Of a stretch of 64,000 nucleotides of DNA, positions 38,574 to 47,164 are shown in pieces; position 1 is the first letter of the stretch; every line of letters starts with the position of its first letter. The notes beneath the pieces are model-generated. The model worked only from the letters and a program-made list of their open reading frames with translations, did no database searches and was not told the origin of the DNA. The DNA is from Hymenochaete sp. R1 (lineage: Eukaryota; Basidiomycota; Agaricomycetes; Hymenochaetales; Hymenochaetaceae). The stretch covers positions 1 to 64,000 of the forward strand of contig JAFREE010000011.1 in assembly GCA_019400425.1 (NCBI GenBank), in the 5' to 3' direction. The translations under genes and the position numbers were made by a program.

Positions 38574-39770
38574 TCAATCATCAGTTGCAGCAGCAAAATG
38601 CGATTCATCGATGGTGCTGAAGAGATGGCCGTCATCCATGAGTTCATCGATTGCAGTGCTAAGAAAGGAATAAATAGTGAAGAATGCTTTAGGGATGATA
38701 AATACGCACCTGATAGCGTCAGCATCTTTCCCAACAGCTCGTGTTATTGACGCAACATGAACACCCTCCTCCGTCTTTGGCTGGGCAAGAACGAACTCCA
38801 TTATCCTACGTGCCAATGGCGATGCCTTTTCGTATTTAGTCCCACTCTCAGCCTTGACAGTCGACGACGTATAGGCGGAGTAGTTTGACGTAGCTCCCGT
38901 GTTGGTCCCTGATATTTGACCGGTTGATTGTTGGCCAGGTTTAGGCGGCTGCGGATTATAGGGGTAAGTAAAAGGTTTAAAGAGAAAACAGAGAAAGGAA
39001 AAGGACACTGACCGGGCCTCGCTGGTGAACAAGTGTCACGAAGACAACCTCTTGGAAATGAAAATAGAGTTCATGCGGGTTGGTGGAAGGTCGGACATGA
39101 TTGGCATTGATATATCGCTTTTTGGAGAAAGCTTTGAGACTTCCAGTGACGCGGACGTATGTTGATTCTCTACGAGAATAAAGTTATCAATATTGGACGA
39201 CATCCTCAATTTAGAGCTTGGGCGTACTTGATACCGCGTATATCTTCCTCTTCGTCACTGCTACTATCCTGCCATATCCTTGCCTCTATTCGGCCCGTAC
39301 CATCGTCCAGAAAATACATCGTATTCGTCGTTTGAATTGTGATGCTAATCACTTGCGCAACCAAAGTGACCTAAGATAAAGAAAAATTCGAAGCCGTAGG
39401 ATGAGAAGTTGTTTATATAGAAAGAAATCATAGCTGCTCACCTGCGATACCTCGACACCATCGATGTACATCTCCGCGTCAGAGTGCGTTTGGTCTGCCA
39501 AGTGCATCTGCTTAATGGTCACCGGGAACAGCGCCTGACTCGCAGCTCTCTGGTATCCGATAGTCAGATACATCACAGGTTTTCAAGAAAGAATCGGTCT
39601 GCCTTCCGAAGTAAATGAGACAAATGAGCAACTCACGCGTTCTCCGCCAGGGCTTTGACTACCGGCTCCTGGGGAGCTGTTAGGCATGAAGCCTCCTCCA
39701 TAATCATCTGCAGAGTCTCGTTGTCACACGAGGGTAAGGAGGCAAGTGACATGTACTTACTGTATGACAT
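38574..39770 (-). CDS. RFA2: Replication protein A 32-kDa subunit
   Basis: The middle subunit of heterotrimeric RPA, which coats single-stranded DNA in replication, repair and checkpoint signalling. The start codon is at 39770: ATG TCA TAC A, then an intron, then T-GAT-TAT, giving MSYNDYGGGFMPNSS. This Gly/Ser/Pro head carries SP and SQ steps (GSQSPGGER), as in the phosphorylated RPA32 N-terminus. Next: ALFPVTIKQMHLADQTHSDA and MYIDGVEVSQ, VTLVAQVISITIQTTNTMYF, DDGTGRIEARIWQD, STYVRVTGSLKAFSKKRYI, NPHELYFHFQEVVFVTLVHQ (complete OB fold). A linker, then SPLARRIMEFVLAQPKTEEGVHVASITRAV and ELMDDGHLFSTIDESHF form the C-terminal winged helix that docks repair factors. Length is about 270 residues, normal. 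Introns are GT-AG. Upstream lies a palindromic ACGCGT element. The neighbouring gene is a divergent paralog. Confidence 0.92.
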
Positions 39771-39822
39771 GACTCTGATACAAGCAGACGATGAATGCAA
39801 GTGCGAGATGGAAGCGTGCAAA

Positions 39823-39836
39823 TACTACCGGTAGTA
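39823..39836. repeat. 14-base perfect palindrome near RFA2 start
   Basis: TACTACCGGTAGTA is a perfect palindrome about 55 bases upstream of the RFA2 start codon. Its core CTACCGGTAG recurs at 40087-40096, followed by a further ACCGGTAG at 40097-40104, in the same divergent spacer. A repeated dyad on both sides of the spacer suggests a binding site for a dimeric factor, but the factor is unknown. Confidence 0.5.
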
Positions 39837-39881
39837 CTAGTGTTCCCTGCTGGCTGCGAGTCGTGCCCCGAACGCAGCCGT

Positions 39882-39901
39882 AACGCGTGACGTCACGCGT
39901 T
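39882..39901. promoter_or_regulatory. Palindromic double MCB plus CRE element
   Basis: AACGCGTGACGTCACGCGTT is a perfect 20-base palindrome made of ACGCGT (39883-39888), TGACGTCA (39888-39895) and ACGCGT (39895-39900), about 115 bases upstream of the RFA2 start. ACGCGT is the MluI cell-cycle box bound by MBF-type factors at G1/S genes in yeasts, and RPA genes are classical targets there. TGACGTCA is the consensus for bZIP CREB/ATF-type factors. The element fits S-phase and possibly stress control of RPA32; binding in this species is inferred. Confidence 0.65.
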
Positions 39902-40430
39902 CTTCCCACAATCATGTGCCTAAAAGAATCATGTGTCCATTTGGCTCCTGGTTCCCGACTGTTTCTTGCTCTCCTTTTCTCTCCTCTCCAATGCCTCCAT
40001 GCAGTCTGCTTTATTATCCATGCAATGCACTTTGCAGTATAAAAGGGTTCAATTCCTACCACTTTACTCTACATTTTCTTCTGTCGCTACCGGTAGACCG
40101 GTAGAAAACGACAACAATGGAATAGTGAAAATCGGACAACACCGAACCTGACACGCAATTACTCCGAATGGTTGGGTAACCTCGCTAACTCCATTAGCAT
40201 GCAATAGCTCCAACGTGATTCAAAGGCTTCCAAATAATAGAGGTATAATCACGGATAGACTGAATGCGTTCAAGTCGAACTTTGCACAATAATGTGGCGA
40301 GTTGGACGCTCAAATAGATCATTCCGCATTCTTCCTTCGTCTCATTCTTCTTCATTGAAGCACTTACGCATCGCCAACGAGCCCAACGACTCAATCGTAG
40401 GCGTACATTCAGCGACGTTTCTCTCACGCC
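39902..40430. promoter_or_regulatory. RFA2-A3 divergent spacer
   Basis: This part of the spacer contains a strong TATA-like box TATAAAAG at 40038-40045. About 70 bases later an ATG in good context (ACAACAATGG) at 40117 is followed after one codon by TAG (ATG GAA TAG, 40117-40125). If A3 transcripts start near that TATA box, this is a minimal upstream open reading frame in their leader. Words at about 40290-40375 are shared with the A4 upstream region. Confidence 0.45.
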
Positions 40431-42062
40431 ATGTCCTCCCAACGTGGATCCCCGTCTTCGACCCCCTCATCGCGGAAACGCCATGCTTCGTCCCCAGACG
40501 GAAGGAAAGGGAAAAAGTCTAATCATTCGCAGGCACTGGTAGGAGAACGTGCACCGCGCAGTCTTGCCAGTGATCTTGCGAGGAAAAGGAACGCAGCTCT
40601 TGCAAATCTATCCATCTTTCCAAATCTCAGAAAGATGGATCTCTTTGCGGACAACGTACAGAGATTTATCAACTTCATGCATAGGAATGCTTTTGAAACC
40701 GACATCGAAGAGCGGGTGCCGCTGTGGCCCCAACCTGTACTCAAGAAATCGTTTGAACTCGTCCTCTCTGGCGTCCACGCTGCCTCTCGCATTCTTCATT
40801 TAGCTCGAGATACTGATGCGACCGAGTCGACCGTCTTGAACGACGCAACTGTCAAGCATTGGGAGGAAGTAGAAGCCGCCGTGCTCGACAGGGACCTCGG
40901 CCGTCTCCGTGATCTTTATCAGACTCCGGGCATGTCCATGTATAATATCAGTGGAAAAGAGCTCCCGACTCAAGGTGACTACACTTCTATTGAACGAGCT
41001 CTTAGAGAGATGCACCTCGTTAGTGATTCTTTGTACGGCAAAGCCATTGAATTGCTGCAGGTAGCCCCGGACTCATCTAACATGGACGCTCAGGCGAAAA
41101 ACGATTTGAAAAGGCTTGTCGGTCTCGTCTATCTTGCTTACACGCGATGCTTTCGCACGGTTACGCTCGCATACGAAAGTGTCAAGGGAAAAGGACTAGG
41201 AGGCCTTATGTGCAAATGGCCACACCTCCTTCAATGGGCGGTGTATCATAACGGCATCAACGAGATTATCGAACAACTCGTCCTGTGCGATGATGCTACC
41301 AAATCATCAAACAACTTATCCATGACCCTGCTGGCTCGCACATCCATTTATCACATTATCAATGTCATGGCGAATCGAAGCGCCGACGAAGGGCAAGCAT
41401 GGTTCCCTTTACGCAACTCGGACCCTTCTTTGGAGCGCGCATACCAATTGTCACTTTGTACGTTCTACGTATGCCAGCAACTCATCAAATGCGGAGCAAA
41501 CATGGATCCACACACAGGAAACGCTGAATTCGATGATCTTCACCAGCGTCAAGTACTTCTTTCTCAATTACGAAATGACCAAGAGACCGAAAATTCTTCA
41601 CTAGCTCAGCAACTGTGCTCTAATATCACTGTCGATTCAGGCCTTAGCAAGTACGATCGCAGTAAGATTAGGCTTTCTGACCCACTCGATACACCCGTTG
41701 ACACTGCTCGCGCCGTTCATGACCTGGCCAAAGGTTACTGGTTTGAACAAAGCAATGGGCTGAGGGAGTTTCGTTTTGAATTCGCTAAGATCTGTGAAAA
41801 CACAGAAACGACAAGAGAAGACATGGACCAATGTCCGGCGAGGGCCGATTTTGATGCTTCGCTTCTTTTCTGTTGCTTCGTGCTCACCTCGGAGGTCGAC
41901 GGAGAAATTTACGAAATTATAAAGAAAGAAGGTGAGGGATTTGAAAGCCTTCTTTCTATTTATAGAGAATCAATCCGGACTCGCAAGATGCTCGTAGATG
42001 CGGGGTTTAACATGAACGTCGCGGACTGGCTGAAGCATTGTAAATTTCCACCACCACCTTAA
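40431..42062 (+). CDS. Orphan family A protein, copy A3
   Basis: An intronless frame of 543 residues, unrecognised, forming a tandem pair with A4; the two look roughly half identical by eye. The head MSSQRGSPSS, PSSRKRHASSPDGRKGKK is Ser/Pro/basic and NLS-like. Then RKRNAALANLSIFPNLRKM, PLWPQPVLKKSFELVL, YNISGKELPTQGDYTSIE, VYLAYTRCF (the A1/A2 counterpart is AYVRFL), CKWPHLLQWAVYH, MTLLARTSIYHIINVM, then QAWFP, FYVCQQLIKCGAN, ASLLFCCFVLTSEVDG and the ending SIYRESIRTRKMLVDAGFN, VADWLKHCKFPPPP. The WxxP step after the LLA motif and the terminal W-L-x-x-C are common to all four copies. It has no secretion or membrane features. The adjacent RFA2 gene is divergent; no functional link is implied. 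Confidence 0.82.
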   Translation: MSSQRGSPSSTPSSRKRHASSPDGRKGKKSNHSQALVGERAPRSLASDLARKRNAALANLSIFPNLRKMDLFADNVQRFINFMHRNAFETDIEERVPLWPQPVLKKSFELVLSGVHAASRILHLARDTDATESTVLNDATVKHWEEVEAAVLDRDLGRLRDLYQTPGMSMYNISGKELPTQGDYTSIERALREMHLVSDSLYGKAIELLQVAPDSSNMDAQAKNDLKRLVGLVYLAYTRCFRTVTLAYESVKGKGLGGLMCKWPHLLQWAVYHNGINEIIEQLVLCDDATKSSNNLSMTLLARTSIYHIINVMANRSADEGQAWFPLRNSDPSLERAYQLSLCTFYVCQQLIKCGANMDPHTGNAEFDDLHQRQVLLSQLRNDQETENSSLAQQLCSNITVDSGLSKYDRSKIRLSDPLDTPVDTARAVHDLAKGYWFEQSNGLREFRFEFAKICENTETTREDMDQCPARADFDASLLFCCFVLTSEVDGEIYEIIKKEGEGFESLLSIYRESIRTRKMLVDAGFNMNVADWLKHCKFPPPP

Positions 42063-42976
42063 AGCTACGCCCGCTACTAGTACGTGCGTCCAAGGATCGT
42101 TGAATGTATGACATCCTTTGCAATCCTCACTTTTATCGTTTTTCACCCTTCTTCATTGTGCTTGTACATTATCGGCACTGTCCGCCTCGAATTTATTTGG
42201 TCTGTTGAAATGCTGCACTTGTGAATGGGTGAGAGACAGATGACGAAAACGGTAATAAGTTGGCCTAATTGCATCGACGTCGAGTACCTTTCTGTCGGAA
42301 GGTCATGGCATGAAGCAACATGATCGAAATGCAACTCATTATAATGTGTTGGTTGACCTTTCCTGTGGTGGATGTGTTGGGGGAGGGGGGGGAAATATGG
42401 AAATCGGCGTCTGGCCTATTTCGGTAGGCGGTTCTCATACGCCAAGAGTCTCAAGTCGCGCTCGACCATAATGATTGTTTCCTTTCCTCTTCATAAACTT
42501 TCCTCGATTGTTGCTTCATTTCCTAGACAACCTGATTCCTCTTCATTGAAAACCCTTCACGCATAGGCTCTTCCTTTAGGATCTTAAGCGGTTTACTGCT
42601 TCTGGACTTTCTGTACGGCTTTGGGAAACATAATCACCCATTAAAGCCGCCGCGTTCACTACTTTACTCAACCACGGAACTCGGCGAGAGGCATTGGTTG
42701 AATGAATCGGTATCGTTTCGATCATCCCGAATAATCATTTGACTTTGCTAATCCATGCGCTAGCTTTAAGGGGTTGTCAAAATGACGTCGTATCCAGTAT
42801 CAGGGGGAACGACTTTGCACTAGTATTGTACAGTAATGTGGCAACGTGTGCGTCAATATCGACTTTCTAACCCCTTCGTCCGTATTCTTCCTTCCACATT
42901 TTCACATTGAAGCCCACTTCTATCTTTGACGAAGCAAATTCCTTCATACAGATCCAGTTACTAGTCCTGTCGAACC
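42063..42976. promoter_or_regulatory. A3-A4 spacer with duplicated promoter words
   Basis: The 914 bases between the tandem copies hold no gene. The last 150 bases repeat words found before A3: AATGTGGC (42835-42842, against 40291-40298), a CG(C/T)ATTCTTCCTTC pyrimidine tract (about 42882, against about 40325) and CATTGAAGC closer to the start. The duplication that made A3/A4 therefore seems to have included the promoter. A G-run (GGGGGAGGGGGGGG) lies at about 42379-42392. Confidence 0.5.
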
Positions 42977-44614
42977 ATGCCCTCCCAACGCGGCTCTCCA
43001 TCCTCAATACCTTCATCGCGGAAATACCGTGAAAATTCTCCAGAGAATGGGCCAAATAAACGTCCACGTCATTCAGAGGAGCCAGAGGGCGAGCGTCACA
43101 GCGTCGCGGCCAATCCGGGTATTTTGAGCAGAAGGCGTGCAGCAATCGCGCATCTCACCGTCTGGGCGAATCTCGAAAAGATGTCTTACTTCGCGAAGAA
43201 CATCCGGTTGTTCATTGACCTCATGCGTCAGAATGTATGCGTCGAACCCCCAGAACAGATACCTCTATGGCCGCAACGCTTGCTCAAGAAGTCATTCCAT
43301 CTCACTCTCGCTGGTGCCGCTGCTTGCACACGCATCCTCAAAATGGTAGAAACCGACCCCGATGCTACGGAATCAGCACTCTTGCATGACAGAATTGTCA
43401 AGCTTTGGGGCGAGGTCGAAGACGCGGTGCTCCATCACGATCCACGTCATCTTCAGACCCTTCATGAACAGCTTTCCTTTTACAACGTCAGCGGGCGTGT
43501 ACTTCCCACTGAGGAAGACTATGAAGCCATTGAAACCTTTTTGAAAGAGATGGAGACCCTAAGCAATTCATTGTTCGAGAAAGCCAACAACTTGGAAACC
43601 AAAGCTTGGAGTTCACCTCAGCTGGATCCCAAAACACGAACCGATATGGCCAAGCTTTCTGATGTGGTTTATATAGCATATACACGGTGCTTCGGAAGAG
43701 CTGGACTTGCGTACGATAGTGCCAAGGATGTGTCGCTTGCAGACCCTTTGTGCAAATGGCGCGATCTCCTTCACTGGGCAATGTATCACACCGACAACAT
43801 CAAGGCCGTCAAAAGCCTCATCTTGCAGGACTATGCTCCGACTGCACCAGGAGACTTTAGCAAAACGCTTCTAGCTCGTCTGTCTGCCTATCGCATCAAC
43901 CAAATCATGTGTTTGCGATCCAGCCATGAGAGTCGTGCGTGGGTTCCCGGTCCAGACCATTATACTCCTTCCTCGGTACGCGCATACCACATCTCTCTTG
44001 GTGCGTTCCACGTCTGCCAGCAACTCGTCAAATACGGGAATAACCTGAGCTGGAATGATGAAGAGAGACGAGATCGCTTACTGGAAGAGCTTCGGAAAAG
44101 ACAAGATCGTCTGTCTTTATTACGACGACCCCAGAGCCCCGAGAACGATGTACGAGTCGCAGAGCTGTGCTCCAAGGTCACGATCATGGTGACTACGACC
44201 AAGCATCCCCAAACCCGTATAACCAGCTTCGCAGAGTGTTTCCACCCTGTGGTAAAGTTTCAGAATTTCCATGATTCCGTCAGTGACTTTTGGGATGAGC
44301 AGTTCGAAGGGCTCAAGGAATGCCGTGCCACGAAGGCCAAAATCTGTTCGAACGAAGAAACGACGAGAGCTGACTTGGACCAACGGCCGGACAGCGCTGA
44401 TTCCCACGCGGTGCTTCTGTTCTGTTGCTTCGTGCTCACCTTGGACGCCAACATGGATAGTTACAAGTTGATCAAGAACGAAGGCGAGGCGTATCGGGAT
44501 GTTCTTCCTGTTTATAGAGAAATGGCTCATATACGCAAGATGTTTGTGGATGCAGGATTTAGCATGGACGTTTCGGACTGGCTGAAGTACTGTAATCTCC
44601 CGGTGCCGCCGTGA
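42977..44614 (+). CDS. Orphan family A protein, copy A4
   Basis: An intronless frame of 545 residues, tandem paralog of A3. The first ten codons are nearly the same (MPSQRGSPSSIPSSRK), then KRPRHSEE, RRRAAIAHLTVWANLEKM, PLWPQRLLKKSFHLTLAG, YNVSGRVLPTEEDYEAIE, VVYIAYTRCFGRAGLAYDSAK, CKWRDLLHWAMYHTDNI, KTLLARLSAYRINQIM, RAWVPG, FHVCQQLVKYGNN, AVLLFCCFVLTLDAN and the ending YREMAHIRKMFVDAGFSMD, VSDWLKYCNLPVPP. Differences from A3 are spread over the length, with the most conserved blocks in the middle and at the C-terminus, a pattern expected if both copies are under protein-level constraint. A Cys doublet (LFCC) near residue 480 is shared with A3 only. Function unknown. Confidence 0.82.
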   Translation: MPSQRGSPSSIPSSRKYRENSPENGPNKRPRHSEEPEGERHSVAANPGILSRRRAAIAHLTVWANLEKMSYFAKNIRLFIDLMRQNVCVEPPEQIPLWPQRLLKKSFHLTLAGAAACTRILKMVETDPDATESALLHDRIVKLWGEVEDAVLHHDPRHLQTLHEQLSFYNVSGRVLPTEEDYEAIETFLKEMETLSNSLFEKANNLETKAWSSPQLDPKTRTDMAKLSDVVYIAYTRCFGRAGLAYDSAKDVSLADPLCKWRDLLHWAMYHTDNIKAVKSLILQDYAPTAPGDFSKTLLARLSAYRINQIMCLRSSHESRAWVPGPDHYTPSSVRAYHISLGAFHVCQQLVKYGNNLSWNDEERRDRLLEELRKRQDRLSLLRRPQSPENDVRVAELCSKVTIMVTTTKHPQTRITSFAECFHPVVKFQNFHDSVSDFWDEQFEGLKECRATKAKICSNEETTRADLDQRPDSADSHAVLLFCCFVLTLDANMDSYKLIKNEGEAYRDVLPVYREMAHIRKMFVDAGFSMDVSDWLKYCNLPVPP

Positions 44615-44915
44615 TCCATTGTGTGCCATGTACAGTATGTCAGTGGTTCCATGAAGCGTATAGCATCCCATGCGTTCGTGCATATTCATTCTTTTTGGTA
44701 TTGTTTTGCGTATCATTCTAATTCTACGTCATTGGCCATGCGTGCGCTGCTCTATATCCTCAAAGTCTGGAAATAGGAGCGGAAGACTATTAGACGAGAG
44801 ACTCACAAGAAGACAGAAAAGGGTAGTCATTAAGCAAATGGGAGTAGGGAACAGAGTTGCAATACAGAGAATACGCAGGTTAAATTTGTTCCACCCTACA
44901 TTCCATGCCACTCGC
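44615..44915. other. Convergent spacer after A4
   Basis: About 300 bases between the A4 stop and the stop of the small minus-strand gene. It contains no gene that I can see and presumably holds both 3' UTRs. Confidence 0.5.
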
Positions 44916-45440
44916 TCATTCCGCCTTTCTGACCAACTCCTCAATAATTTCAACCGCCTCAGCGAACTTCTTCTTCTCGTCATCTGTCGGCTGCACGGAG
45001 CTCGTCCCCGTCCCGCACCCCGCAGGTCCACCGTTCATCCACTGCAAATCGTCGCTACACCATAAGATGCCGGTGTCCCGTTTATAAATGTCCTCTGTCC
45101 CTTGAGGATGTTCCGTCGGGATGGACTTGAGAATCCCGTGCAGCTTGTCAAGCGCCTCGGTGTGATCATCGTACGCGAAGGATTTGGGGGCCGCGTCTAT
45201 GAGAGTGGGCGTCCCGTCTGGGCGAATTTGGGATACGACGCGGACGTGCGTTTGTTCGCTGGACTTGGTAAGCGTGTGGATGGCGGATGGGGTGGGCGGG
45301 GCGAAACCGCCAGAAATGCCTGCCCAGTGTGCATGATGCGAACATAAATGAGGTGTCGGTCGGTCAGTGAGATGGGTGCATAAAGACGATTGAGTACTGT
45401 GCGCACCTTTCTGGAGACGGAGTAAGAATTCGGCAGGCAT
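44916..45440 (-). CDS. Small hypothetical protein
   Basis: Two exons (45407-45440 and 44916-45319 on the minus strand) give 145 residues: MPAEFLLRLQK-GISGGFAPPTPSA, then VRVVSQIRPDGTPTLIDAAPK, HTEALDKLHGILKSIPTEHP, DIYKRDTGILWCSDDLQWMNGGPAGCG and an acidic-basic helix KKKFAEAVEIIEELVRKAE. The intron (45320-45406) has GT-AG ends and keeps frame. The composition looks like a real, soluble alpha/beta protein, but I cannot name the family. It has no signal peptide. Its start is about 150 bases from the divergent BTB-like gene, so the two share a promoter. Confidence 0.65.
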   Translation of the reverse strand: MPAEFLLRLQKGAHSTQSSLCTHLTDRPTPHLCSHHAHWAGISGGFAPPTPSAIHTLTKSSEQTHVRVVSQIRPDGTPTLIDAAPKSFAYDDHTEALDKLHGILKSIPTEHPQGTEDIYKRDTGILWCSDDLQWMNGGPAGCGTGTSSVQPTDDEKKKFAEAVEIIEELVRKAE

Positions 45441-45591
45441 AAGTAATATTAAATGCTTGGCGAAGTTGAGCGTGCTTCGGATGTAGTAGAGACGATGACG
45501 ATGACGATGGTGGCTGATACTATAGAGGCTGTTGTGTGCGTGTGCGCGCATACACTCACCCAAGTCCTACGCCATCACCCATCATCGCGCC

Positions 45592-47050
45592 ATGCCCCTT
45601 TCGTCCACCCACGACGGTCGACGACAGACCAATTTCTGGCTAAACGACGGAAACGCTGTCCTTATTCTCGAAGACGTCCACGATAACGCGTCTGAACAAA
45701 AAGAGACGTCAGAGGGAGATGCGAAGTATAGGCTGTATCGTGGCCTCCTAGAGCGTCTCTCGCCGACGTTCTTCTCGTCGTGTGTCACCGAGATGTCGTC
45801 TAGCAGTGTTTTTGACGATAGGTAAGCCATATCATGCTCATACACCACAACGAAAAGGTTCGACCGTCGGATGCGCATATAGCCAGCCCGAACTACCAAT
45901 CCCAGCCTACCTCGTTCATCCCGAACTCTCCATTGAGAAACAGGACTTGGACACTCTCGCATCCTACATTCTTCACGACATGTACGTCTCTTATTTCAGT
46001 TTATTCGATCTAGAAATCTGCACTCATAATCATATAACATCCTTACAACCACCCTATCGCGCCATTCTATCCTTATATGCTTGTCCTTGTAACCGGCGAC
46101 ATCATCAAGAACCCTAGACGCTCTCCCCTTCCCAGCCCTCCTCCGCCTCTTTGTCATCACATCACCTGCCAAGTTCCGTATGCCAATTTTACATGAAAAT
46201 GCGTCCAAGCGGCTGGATGAGATAGTGTTCGACAGTCCGATGGCGATCGATCTTTTAGCGAAGGGAGATATTGGAGGCGGGGACACAGAGTCGATGAATG
46301 GCCTTGACGATCGTGTCAACGTCTCTGGGGGACGTGACGATGGTGACGATGGTGCAGTGGCGGCGGCAGAAGAAAAGAGGATATACGCGGGGATAGCACT
46401 CCTGCAGCGAGCTGTGGAAACTGCCCAGTCAAGCATGAACGAGCATCCAGACAAGGAATCACATAAAAGAGTGAGTTCGGTTCGTTCCATTCATACTCAA
46501 ACATTGATTCATATCCAATCGGACACCTTACCAGCTCTACACGTCCCTCCGCAAAGCCCTCTTCTACACCTACACAATCTCGCCCACGCACCCCGCCTCT
46601 CTTCTCACAAGCCCAGCTCTCCCAAGCCCCGCGACTCTCGACATCCTAACAACCCACCTCTCATCCGAGCTTTCCATCCGCCTCTCACCAGCCCTCTTCC
46701 AGCCCCCGCCTGCACTCCATATGCACTGCACGGACGTGATCGCGCGTCTATGGTCCGACCGCGCTGTCATGCCTGCTTTTGCGCGTCTGGGGGGTGTGGG
46801 GACCGTGGATGCTATCGGCGCGTTGAAGTCGTTCGTTGAGGATGAATGGGCGGACAGGGGTGGAAATGGGGCAGGAGGGGACGAAAGGAGTGAGCCGTGT
46901 GGGGAGTGTTTGGGGCATTTGCGAGGGGAGTGGAGGGGGGAGGCTAGGGCGATTTGGAAGGCGATGGATGGGTGGATTGGGGAAGGGATGGAGAAGGCGA
47001 GAGCTGAGATTGGGGCGAGCGATGGTACTCAGAAGATCGCGGTCACGTAA
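45592..47050 (+). CDS. BTB/POZ-like protein
   Basis: Four exons. The first reads TNFWLNDGNAVLILEDV, YRLYRGLLERLSPTFFSSC, matching the start of agaricomycete BTB domains (a DGN-V-L strand, then a hydrophobic helix around 'SPTFF'). After splicing: PELPIPAYLVHPELSIEKQDL, ITLDALPFPALLRLFVITSPAKFRM (the helix pair that follows the BTB core in this family), then a helical C-terminal half with RLYTSLRKALFYTYTISP and a final Gly/Glu-rich exon containing CGECLGHLRGEWRGEARAIW. Many such proteins are thought to bridge substrates to Cul3 ubiquitin ligases, but many fungal copies are uncharacterised. The strand between exons 1 and 2 is short, so BTB assignment is moderate. It is convergent with Rpn7, with stops 114 bases apart. 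Confidence 0.55.
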
Positions 47051-47164
47051 GGAAGAAAAAGCAAATGCAATGTTTGAATTACTTGATGAATGCTTGAGCA
47101 AGTAGTAAATTACAGAAACACAAAACACAAAAAAAGAGAGGGTAAATGGTAATCGCGCGACCCC

